This document shows, one piece after another, positions 39,360 to 46,794 of a DNA stretch of 49,754 nt; the first letter of the stretch is position 1; every line of letters starts with the position of its first letter. The position numbers and the translations under genes are program-made. This DNA is from RGIG7378 sp964500525 (GTDB lineage: Bacteria > Bacillota > Clostridia > RGIG7378), in contig CAZCOE010000066.1 of NCBI GenBank assembly GCA_964500525.1, forward strand, positions 1-49,754. Direction: 5' to 3'. The notes under the pieces are model-generated. The model ran no database searches. It had not been told where the DNA came from and saw only the letters and a program-made list of their open reading frames with translations.

Positions 39360-40547
39360 CTATCCTCTGCTGAACTTCCGATTGAGAAGGATTAACCCGA
39401 AAACAAGTATCAGCGGAAACCCGGCAGCTACAAGCAGTCCCGTCTTAAGATTACCGCCAAACATATTGGATACAGTGCCCACCATTGCAGGACTTACAGT
39501 AGCACCTAAATCTCCCGCCAGGGCTAAAAAGGCGAACATAGCTGTTCCGCCTCTCGGACACTTTTGCGAAGCAATACTGATGGATCCCGGCCACATGATG
39601 CCAACCGAAATGCCGCAAAGGGCACATCCAGCCAGGCCAATAATCGGCAAGGGTGACAGGGATGCCGTCAAATAGCAGATCACACATAACAGGCCGCAAA
39701 CCGTCATTGTTTTGACCAGGTCCAGCTTCTTGCTCATTTTGCCATATATGACCCGGGATAATCCCATAAATACCGCAAACAGGCAGGGACCGGCCAGATC
39801 TCCCACTGTTTTGGAAACACCTATTGCAGACTCTGTAAACGCAGACGCCCATTGTGCCATGGATGCCTCGGATGCGCCGGAGCATACCATAAGCAGTATC
39901 AATAGCCAAAACAGCGGCAGCCTAAGTAATTCACCGGAGCGCATACTCTCGCCGTCTTCAACCAATCGTTCAATAGGGCATGTGAGAAAGTTGAACGCAT
40001 TGAGCAATGGTACTACTGCCCAAATCACCGCAAGTATCTTCCAGTTTGCCAGGCCAAATACAGCGAAAAACAGCGTGGAGCCCAGGATTACACCCACTGC
40101 GCCCCAACAGTAAAAGGAGTGCAGCAAACTCATCACGCCTGCCTTGTTTTCAAAGGGGCACGCTTCCACAATCGGACTTACCAATACCTCAATTAGTCCG
40201 CTCCCCACCGCATAGAGCACAACTGCAATCAGAATTCCCATAAACGGGACGGGGAGCAACTCCGGCAGGAAAGCCAATAGAACAAGGCCCGCTGCGGATA
40301 ACACCTGGGATGCCACTACACAGGTGCGATACCCCACTTTATCCACAAATTTCGTGGCTGCAAAATCAATTATCAATTGGGTCAAATAGAACACAAGGGG
40401 AATCAGCGCAAGTTTTTCAAATCCGATCACATAGGTACCCTTGAATGTTAAAAAAAGGAGGGGTGTGAAGTTGGCGGATATGGCTTGGGTAACGAAGCCC
40501 AGATAGCAAGCTATAAGTGTTTTTTTGTAGTTCTTTTGCTTAGTCAT
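39360..40547 (-). CDS. MFS transporter, sugar-permease type
   Basis: 395 residues with about 12 membrane helices. The N-terminus TLIACYLGFVTQAISANFTPLLFL and the order of helices resemble the FucP/Lactobacillus-type sugar MFS permeases of Bacillota. It probably imports the oligosaccharide or sugar that the GH9/NagB/ROK genes process. It is on the same strand, but a 190-base gap with repeat copy 6 separates it from the GH9 gene, so it may have its own transcript. Confidence 0.82.
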   Translation of the reverse strand: MTKQKNYKKTLIACYLGFVTQAISANFTPLLFLTFKGTYVIGFEKLALIPLVFYLTQLIIDFAATKFVDKVGYRTCVVASQVLSAAGLVLLAFLPELLPVPFMGILIAVVLYAVGSGLIEVLVSPIVEACPFENKAGVMSLLHSFYCWGAVGVILGSTLFFAVFGLANWKILAVIWAVVPLLNAFNFLTCPIERLVEDGESMRSGELLRLPLFWLLILLMVCSGASEASMAQWASAFTESAIGVSKTVGDLAGPCLFAVFMGLSRVIYGKMSKKLDLVKTMTVCGLLCVICYLTASLSPLPIIGLAGCALCGISVGIMWPGSISIASQKCPRGGTAMFAFLALAGDLGATVSPAMVGTVSNMFGGNLKTGLLVAAGFPLILVFGLILLNRKFSRG

Positions 40548-40575
40548 GACTGCTCCTTGGGGGGTCGGTTGGCTT

Positions 40576-41382
40576 TTACCTTAAACCAAGACTTACAGCC
40601 AATTCATCAAGATACTCAATGTGGCCATGATTTGCGCCGTACAAGGTTACATAACCGTCTTTTTCAGCGGTTATATCTTGTTCCATAAAAACAACACGTT
40701 CGCCCTTTTTGAGATACTGTTTACGCCCGTTTTCCGCCAAATCGTTATATTCCTTTACGGCAGATTGATAATAAAGCTCAAATAGTTCTTTGGCTTTTTC
40801 TTCATTTCCAAGATGACCATATATCATACATTCTTCCAAAAGGATTAAGGAATTCATATTGTCCAACAAAGGATAATCTCTTCTATGGGCAAGAATGGCC
40901 TCTCTGCTATTCATGGTTTCATAAGCAGGCAGAACATATTGATCTATTTCACAAATAATGCTGTCAATAATTTTCGTTACCTTCTTGCGAAGGTCATACC
41001 ATGTTTCCTCTTTGCCGCTAACAATTCCCAGTCTTGAACGAATTGTGCACTCGTACTCGTGGTAGTATTTTTTCTTTTCAGCTTGGGGCTGAAAAGTTCG
41101 TTCGGAGCATTCCGGAATACGAATGCCTAAATTCACACAAAGGAGCCCGCCCATCCCGTGCGAAGGCATACCGATTTGAAAGTGAATAACTTGTGAAATA
41201 TCTTCCGAGACAAAACGATGGAGTGTTCTGCCGTGTTTTTTAAACCTATACGGCTTGATATGAGCATATACAGCAGACTCGATTTCATCGACAACTTGAG
41301 TTGTATTAATTTCAGTTTTATTATTGAATAAGCTGAACACTGTTTTGCACTCTTTTCTTTGTATACAACCACTTGCAACCAT
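40576..41382 (-). CDS. DUF4304-type hypothetical protein
   Basis: 268 residues. The region RFKKHGRTLHRFVSEDISQV followed by IHFQIGMPSHGMGG and VNLGIRIPE is the DUF4304 pattern (cytoplasmic, unknown role). The C-terminal ~100 residues are helical with a TPR-like EECMIYGHLGNEEKAKELFELY. The ATG at 41382 sits immediately next to AAAAGGA, so the first ~15 residues (Cys/Lys-rich) may not be translated; a GTG at 41340 is an alternative. It is markedly AT-richer than its neighbours, suggesting recent acquisition. Three TTGCAAC words lie just upstream and in the 5' end. Confidence 0.7.
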   Translation of the reverse strand: MVASGCIQRKECKTVFSLFNNKTEINTTQVVDEIESAVYAHIKPYRFKKHGRTLHRFVSEDISQVIHFQIGMPSHGMGGLLCVNLGIRIPECSERTFQPQAEKKKYYHEYECTIRSRLGIVSGKEETWYDLRKKVTKIIDSIICEIDQYVLPAYETMNSREAILAHRRDYPLLDNMNSLILLEECMIYGHLGNEEKAKELFELYYQSAVKEYNDLAENGRKQYLKKGERVVFMEQDITAEKDGYVTLYGANHGHIEYLDELAVSLGLR

Positions 41383-41444
41383 TCCTTTTTACATTTTTAT
41401 TTTTGCTTGTTGCAAAAGTGTTGCAACAGTTCTTTCCCTAATTG

Positions 41445-41487
41445 AAAAAATGCCCGAAAGCCCTTTATTTCCAAGAGCTCCCGGGCA
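41445..41487 (-). terminator. Terminator after guaA
   Basis: TGCCCG (41451-41456) pairs with CGGGCA (41482-41487), with further pairing inside; on the minus strand the stem is followed by six T. It lies 18 bases past the guaA stop. Confidence 0.75.
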
Positions 41488-41504
41488 CTTGTAAGCCAGT
41501 AAGA

Positions 41505-42485
41505 TTATTCCCACTCGATTGTTGCCACAGGCTTGGGTGTCAGGTCGTACAGCACCCGGTTGATGCCTTCCACCTCAGCGGTGATTCGTGCTGTAACCTT
41601 GTTCAGCAGCTGATAGGGCAGCTCCTCGATGGTGGCTGTCATTGCGTCTGTGGTGTTGATAGCCCGGATGATTGCCGGCCAACCCTCGTAGCGCTTGCCG
41701 TTCTTGACGCCTACGCTCTTCATGTCTGGCACTGCGATGAAGTACTGCCAAACCTTGCCTGCCAGGCCAAAGTTCTCAAACTCCTCACGCAGGATGGCGT
41801 CTGCCTCTCTCAATGCATGGAGACGATCTCTGGTAATAGCGCCCAGGCAGCGAACTCCCAGTCCGGGACCGGGGAAAGGCTGACGATACACCATGCTGTG
41901 GGGCAGTCCCAAGGCCTCGCCCACAACTCTTACCTCGTCCTTGAACAGCAGCTTGACGGGCTCAACCAGCTCAAACTTAATATTCTCAGGCAGTCCGCCC
42001 ACATTGTGGTGTGCCTTGACTCCGTCGGATTCCAAAATGTCGGGATAGATAGTGCCCTGGGCCAGGAATGAAATGCCCTCCAGCTTCTTGGCCTCCTCAT
42101 CGAATACCTTGATGAACTCGGCGCCGATGATCTTGCGCTTTTTCTCAGGCTCCTGTACTCCTGCCAACAGGTCCAGGAAACGGTCTGTAGCATCTACATA
42201 GATCAGGTTGGCGTCCATCTGCCTGCCAAATACCTCCAGAACCTGCTCGCTCTCTCCCTTGCGCATGAGGCCGTGGTTTACGTGTACACAGACCAGCTGC
42301 TTGCCTACTGCCTTAATCAACAGGGCAGCTACTACAGATGAGTCAACTCCGCCGGACAGTGCCAGCAGTACCTTCTTGTCGCCAATCTGAGCTCTCAGCT
42401 CAGCAATCTGCTGGTCGATAAATTCATTGGCCAACTGGGGTGTTGTGATGCGTGTCATAGATTCGGGTCGCTTGTTACCGTTCAT
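41505..42485 (-). CDS. guaA: GMP synthase, ATP-pyrophosphatase subunit only
   Basis: 326 residues. PP-loop LLALSGGVDSSVVAALL near residue 40, HVNHGLMRKGE, then FPGPGLGVRCLG, and the dimerisation domain ending with the canonical RVLYDLTPKPVATIEWE. The ~190-residue glutaminase domain that normally precedes this in Bacillota is missing. It resembles the archaeal two-subunit type (GuaAb) that uses ammonia or a separate glutaminase. It aminates XMP to GMP, the step after GuaB (26.9 kb). Start: ATG at 42485 with GGAGG upstream. No glutaminase gene is in the window. Confidence 0.9.
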   Translation of the reverse strand: MNGNKRPESMTRITTPQLANEFIDQQIAELRAQIGDKKVLLALSGGVDSSVVAALLIKAVGKQLVCVHVNHGLMRKGESEQVLEVFGRQMDANLIYVDATDRFLDLLAGVQEPEKKRKIIGAEFIKVFDEEAKKLEGISFLAQGTIYPDILESDGVKAHHNVGGLPENIKFELVEPVKLLFKDEVRVVGEALGLPHSMVYRQPFPGPGLGVRCLGAITRDRLHALREADAILREEFENFGLAGKVWQYFIAVPDMKSVGVKNGKRYEGWPAIIRAINTTDAMTATIEELPYQLLNKVTARITAEVEGINRVLYDLTPKPVATIEWE

Positions 42486-42525
42486 ATATTATCCTCCGCA
42501 ATAAAATATACAAATCTACAATGTT

Positions 42526-42554
42526 GTTATACACCTGCCAAGGGCCAAGAGCAA
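42526..42554 (-). promoter_or_regulatory. Promoter for guaA
   Basis: -35 TTGCTC (42554-42549), 17-base spacer, -10 TATAAC (42531-42526). It lies about 40 bases before the start codon. No purine riboswitch is apparent in the short leader. Confidence 0.6.
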
Positions 42555-42606
42555 TTGGTTTTGTCACAAAAACCCCTTCTTTTCGCCCCTTTTACAGGTG
42601 ATTAAC

Positions 42607-43797
42607 TCATGACATTTCGTGGATCTCCGGCACGAACTCCCTGTCCACAGTAATGACGGCAATGTACTTCCGGTCCAGTTCCGTGATTCTCCGGCTGATT
42701 TCCTGGGAAAGTTCCTTGGGCGTAAACTGTTCCACCTCATAGGGCTGCAGAACGTCGAATATGAGGTTAGTGTGGGTGGATCCTGCCACCATGCGAAAAT
42801 CGTGGATAGTCAGGCGGCTGTCTATTGCCTTGACCAGCTGGGACACCATATGTTTGGTCTCCAACACCACCTGGTCGTCGTCCTCAATGGGATCCATATG
42901 AATAACCATGCGGATGTTGTGTTGAACCCAGAAGTCCCTCTCTATATTATCGATCATGTCGTGGGCCTCCAGCATATCCGAGTGGGCCGATACCTCCACA
43001 TGCACTGACGCAAACCACATGTTTGGTCCATAGTTGTGCACCATCAGATCATGTATTCCCTTCACTCCGGAATAGCTGCCAATGTGTTCGTAAATTGTCT
43101 TAATCAGCGCCTGGTCCGGGGCCTGGCCCAGCAGCACCTTCATATTCTCCTTTGCTATGCCAATGCCGGAATAGCATATAAACAGTGCAACCAGGCAGCC
43201 CATATAGCCATCCAGATTAACACCTGTGTTTGCAGAGATAATAGACGTTACCAGAACTGCTGCAGTAGCTACCACGTCCGCCAAGCTGTCGGCGGCTGTG
43301 GCATACATCATGCCGGAATCTACTATTTTGCCCAACTTGCGGTTGAACAGATACAGCCACAGTTTTCCGAATATGGATACTATCAGCACCACTGCAATCA
43401 GTGCATTAAATTCCATGTCTGCAGGTGCAAATATTTTCTCAATGGAGCTTCTGCCCAGCTCAATGCCCAGAAACAGAATCAGGAATGCCACAATCAGTGT
43501 GGTTATGTATTCAACCCGGGCATGACCAAAGGGATGCTCCTTGTCTGCCGGTCTGGCAGCCATCTTGAACCCAACAAATGAGATTATGGAGGACCCGGCG
43601 TCGGACAAGTTATTGGCGCCGTCTGCCATAATGGAAATGCTGCCGGAAATCAGTCCCATGCCCATCTTTGCAACAGACAGCAGCAGGTTAACCAATATAC
43701 CTGTAATGCTGCTCAGGTATCCATATTTTCTGCGCACATTTGCGTCCTGAACGTTGTCCCTGTCCTTGATAAACAGTCTGATTAATAGTTTTGTCAT
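42607..43797 (-). CDS. Cation diffusion facilitator (CDF) metal exporter
   Basis: 396 residues. Six membrane helices in the N-terminal half, with the metal sites in MADGANNLSDAGSSII (helix II) and ATAADSLADVVATA (helix V). FGHARVEYIT is the conserved loop. The C-terminal cytoplasmic domain (about residues 215-300) is the usual dimerisation part, followed by an extra ~95 residues. It exports a divalent metal such as Zn, Mn or Fe in exchange for protons. It overlaps the aminotransferase by four bases and ends the rpsO-pnp gene run. Confidence 0.9.
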   Translation of the reverse strand: MTKLLIRLFIKDRDNVQDANVRRKYGYLSSITGILVNLLLSVAKMGMGLISGSISIMADGANNLSDAGSSIISFVGFKMAARPADKEHPFGHARVEYITTLIVAFLILFLGIELGRSSIEKIFAPADMEFNALIAVVLIVSIFGKLWLYLFNRKLGKIVDSGMMYATAADSLADVVATAAVLVTSIISANTGVNLDGYMGCLVALFICYSGIGIAKENMKVLLGQAPDQALIKTIYEHIGSYSGVKGIHDLMVHNYGPNMWFASVHVEVSAHSDMLEAHDMIDNIERDFWVQHNIRMVIHMDPIEDDDQVVLETKHMVSQLVKAIDSRLTIHDFRMVAGSTHTNLIFDVLQPYEVEQFTPKELSQEISRRITELDRKYIAVITVDREFVPEIHEMS

Positions 43798-44960
43798 TTC
43801 TTGATGAACCTTTCGATGCGGTCCAGGGCCTTTTCGATATTCTTAATAGAATAGGCATAGGATGCCCGGACGAATCCCTCTCCGCTGGCTCCGAATGCAT
43901 TGCCCGGAACTACAGCCACATGCTGTTCCTCCAGCAATTTGGTGCAGAACTCCTCGCTGGAGAGGCCCGTGGATTTGATGCAGGGGAATACGTAGAATGC
44001 GCCCTTGGGCTCAAAGCAGGTCAGTCCCAGCTTGTTAAATCCATCCAAAATGTATCTGCGGCGCATATCGTATTCCTTGCGCATGTTTTCGATATCCTGA
44101 TCCCCGGAGCGCAGTGCCTCTATGGCCGCATATTGAGCAGTGGTGGGAGCAGACATAATAGCGAACTGGTGCACCTTGATCATCTGCTTAATCAATGCAT
44201 CCGGTCCGCAGGCAAATCCAATGCGCCATCCTGTCATGGCATAGGCCTTGGACAATCCGTTAATAACTACGGTGCGCTGATACATTCCGGGAATGTTTGC
44301 TATGGACACGTGCCTGCCGCCGTATGTAAGCTCCCCATAGAGCTCGTCCGACAGCACCACCACATTGGTGTCCTCCAATACCCGGGCAATCTCTTCCAGA
44401 TCACTGCGGTCCATAATGCCGCCGGTGGGATTGTTGGGGAAAGGCAGGATGAGCAGCTTGGTCCTGGGTGTAATCGCATCTCTCAGCTGCTGTGCCGTCA
44501 GGCGGAATTGGTCCTCTTCCCTAAGGTCGATGGTCACAGGAACTCCTCCGCACAGCTGTACCATGGGCCTGTAGCATACAAATGCAGGCTCCGGGATAAT
44601 TACCTCATCTCCGGGAGTAACCAGGCAGCGGATAGCTGCGTCGATAGCCTCGCTGCCTCCTACAGTCACCATAACCTGGGACTTGGGGCTGTAATCCAGT
44701 TCAAATCTGCGCCTCATGTAGTTGGCAATCTCTGTGCGCAGCTCCATAAGGCCTGCGTTGGCCGTATAGTGGGTATGTCCCTTCTCCAGGGAGAGAATGC
44801 CTGCCTCCCTGATGTGCCAGGGTGTGACGAAGTCCGGCTCTCCCACGCCCAGTGACACCACATCATCCATAGTGGATGCGATGTCAAAGAACCTGCGTAT
44901 ACCGGAAGGCGGTATGCTGACAACAGTGCTGTTCAGAGCTTTTTCAATGCTAAAAGACAT
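43794..44960 (-). CDS. PLP-dependent class I/II aminotransferase
   Basis: 388 residues. VVSLGVGEPDFVTPWHI is the typical aspartate-aminotransferase start, FPNNPTGGIM precedes the Asp that binds the PLP nitrogen (VLSDELYGEL), and the Schiff-base Lys is in VINGLSKAYAMTGWRIGF. The substrate is probably aromatic amino acids or aspartate. Start: ATG at 44960, two bases after the regulator's stop, with GGTGG upstream. The Lrp-type gene directly before it suggests amino-acid-dependent control. Confidence 0.9.
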   Translation of the reverse strand: MSFSIEKALNSTVVSIPPSGIRRFFDIASTMDDVVSLGVGEPDFVTPWHIREAGILSLEKGHTHYTANAGLMELRTEIANYMRRRFELDYSPKSQVMVTVGGSEAIDAAIRCLVTPGDEVIIPEPAFVCYRPMVQLCGGVPVTIDLREEDQFRLTAQQLRDAITPRTKLLILPFPNNPTGGIMDRSDLEEIARVLEDTNVVVLSDELYGELTYGGRHVSIANIPGMYQRTVVINGLSKAYAMTGWRIGFACGPDALIKQMIKVHQFAIMSAPTTAQYAAIEALRSGDQDIENMRKEYDMRRRYILDGFNKLGLTCFEPKGAFYVFPCIKSTGLSSEEFCTKLLEEQHVAVVPGNAFGASGEGFVRASYAYSIKNIEKALDRIERFIKK

Positions 44961-44961
44961 A

Positions 44962-45456
44962 TTACAATACCACCTGTCTGTCATCCAGATTGGCCTTGTC
45001 GTAGACTATGCCGTTCTCCTTGTACTTGCGCAGGATAAAGCAGGTGTTCTGGCTGACTACAAAATCCATTGGTGCAATGCGCTCTGCGGCAAACAGTGCA
45101 ACCTCCTTCATGGTGGATCCCTCCACCTCTACCAGGATGTCGTAGGCGCCGCTCATCAGATATACACTGCGAACCTGGGAGTATTGCCACATGCGCTCTG
45201 CAATGCGGTCAAAGCCCTCTCCGTATTGGGGAGTAACCTTGAGCTCTATGAGTGCAACCACTCTCTCCTCGCCGGCCTTATCCCAGTTGATCATGGTATG
45301 GTTTCCCACGATGACGCCCTCTTGCTGCAGCTGCTTGACAGTCGCGTCAACCTCCGCCTCAGACATACCTGTAAGCACCGCCATCTGGGCGTTGGTAAGA
45401 TTCTCATCTCTGGCAATAATGTTGAGAAGCTCCAGCTTCTTGTCTTTGGTTTCCAT
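44962..45456 (-). CDS. Lrp/AsnC-family regulator
   Basis: 164 residues. Winged helix at residues ~5-60 (LLNIIARDENLTNAQMAVLTG), then the ligand-binding RAM domain (YLMSGAYDILVEVEG). Lrp/AsnC proteins form octamers and respond to amino acids. The ATG at 45456 with GGAGG 8 bases upstream is chosen over an in-frame start five codons earlier that overlaps the Shine-Dalgarno. It is coupled to the aminotransferase, its likely target and partner. Confidence 0.88.
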   Translation of the reverse strand: METKDKKLELLNIIARDENLTNAQMAVLTGMSEAEVDATVKQLQQEGVIVGNHTMINWDKAGEERVVALIELKVTPQYGEGFDRIAERMWQYSQVRSVYLMSGAYDILVEVEGSTMKEVALFAAERIAPMDFVVSQNTCFILRKYKENGIVYDKANLDDRQVVL

Positions 45457-45473
45457 TTTAGCGACCTCCATTG

Positions 45474-46793
45474 CTATTTCATATATTCGGTAAGTTGTTT
45501 TTCAGTAATGCTTCCAACTGCTGACACTGCCAACTCCGGACAGCTCAGGTATCGGCGCAGTACGCTGTTGACCCGGTCAGTGTCCAGTTTGTCCACCATG
45601 TCAATGAGTTGGTCCAGGGGCTTGATCTCATTGTATAAGATGAGATTCTTGCCCAGATTGTTCATTCTGGAACTGCTGCTCTCAGCAGACAGCACCAATG
45701 TTCCCTTCATCTGCTGGCGAAGATTGTCCAGCTGCCGGCTGTCTATGCCCTGTCGGGCTGTATCCTCCAGCTGCCGGCGCACCACGCTGATAAATTCCCG
45801 GGCCTTGTCCGGGTTCATGGCTCCGTACACCGCAGTCATGCCGTTGTTCTTGTAGGACGACACATATGTGTAGGTGTTGTACACCAGGCCCCGCTTCTCC
45901 CTGAGCTCCTGGAACAGCTGAGAACTCATGCCTCCCCCCAGGTATGTGCTGATGGCCGCCATAGCAACGCTGTCCTGTTCCTCCTCGGGTGTTGGGCTGG
46001 GGAATGCAATGCACATGTGCAGCTGCTCGATGTCCTTGTGGCGCAGATACAGTCCGGGGTGAAACTTGGCGCCCTTGTAATCGGTATGGGAGCCTGTGCC
46101 CCGCTCCCAGCTGCCGAAATACTTCTGTACAACGGCCAGCAGGTCCTCTTCCTCAAAGTTGCCCACCACGGAAATGCAGGTGTTGTCGGGGGTGTAGTAT
46201 CGCCCGGTATATTCCCTGAAAGCATTGGTGTCTATGGCTTCAAGGCATTCCGCCGTGCCCAATATGGGCAGTCCCAATGTGGAATCGCTGTATACTCCCT
46301 GGGCCAAGGCCTCATGAACCAGGTCATCCGGAGTATCCTCGTCCATGCTGATCTCCTCCAGCACCACCTTGCGCTCCATGTCAATGTCCTTGGTGTCAAA
46401 CCGGGAATGCAGCACCATGTCGGACAGCACCTCCACCGCAGTCTCCAGACTGGTGTCCAGAGTCTTGGTGAAGTAGCAAGTCAGTTCCTTGCCTGTAAAG
46501 GCGTTGATCTGACCGCCGATGTTTTCAATGCATTCTGCCAATTCCTTGGCCGACCTGCTGTCGGTTCCCTTGAACAGCATATGCTCGGTGAAATGAGAAA
46601 TGCCATTGGGAGCCCTGTAATTGTCTGTATGAAGGGAAGTTCCGCTGCGCAGCAACACAGCGGAACTCTCATTACGGGAGCCCGTGCCGACCCACACGCC
46701 CACAGTTACTGACCGCAGCCAGGGCATGCGTTCCCACACGATTCTCAACCCGTTACTTAATTCTCTTTGACCGTAGATTTCTCTCTCGAACAA
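45474..46793 (-). CDS. M16-family zinc peptidase
   Basis: 439 residues. Inverted zinc motif HxxEH in HFTEHMLFKGT (near residue 68), followed by ENIGGQINAFTGKE; the second half is the inactive C-terminal M16 repeat. Such a single-chain ~430-residue peptidase commonly follows pnp in Bacillota and acts on small peptides or presequences. The start is TTG (46793), two bases after the pnp stop; no ATG with better context is present. Confidence 0.9.
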   Translation of the reverse strand: MFEREIYGQRELSNGLRIVWERMPWLRSVTVGVWVGTGSRNESSAVLLRSGTSLHTDNYRAPNGISHFTEHMLFKGTDSRSAKELAECIENIGGQINAFTGKELTCYFTKTLDTSLETAVEVLSDMVLHSRFDTKDIDMERKVVLEEISMDEDTPDDLVHEALAQGVYSDSTLGLPILGTAECLEAIDTNAFREYTGRYYTPDNTCISVVGNFEEEDLLAVVQKYFGSWERGTGSHTDYKGAKFHPGLYLRHKDIEQLHMCIAFPSPTPEEEQDSVAMAAISTYLGGGMSSQLFQELREKRGLVYNTYTYVSSYKNNGMTAVYGAMNPDKAREFISVVRRQLEDTARQGIDSRQLDNLRQQMKGTLVLSAESSSSRMNNLGKNLILYNEIKPLDQLIDMVDKLDTDRVNSVLRRYLSCPELAVSAVGSITEKQLTEYMK

Positions 46794-46794
46794 A

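Noticed and set aside
42486..42606. Purine or other riboswitch before guaA
   Set aside because: The leader is too short after the predicted start, and no conserved aptamer pattern is seen.
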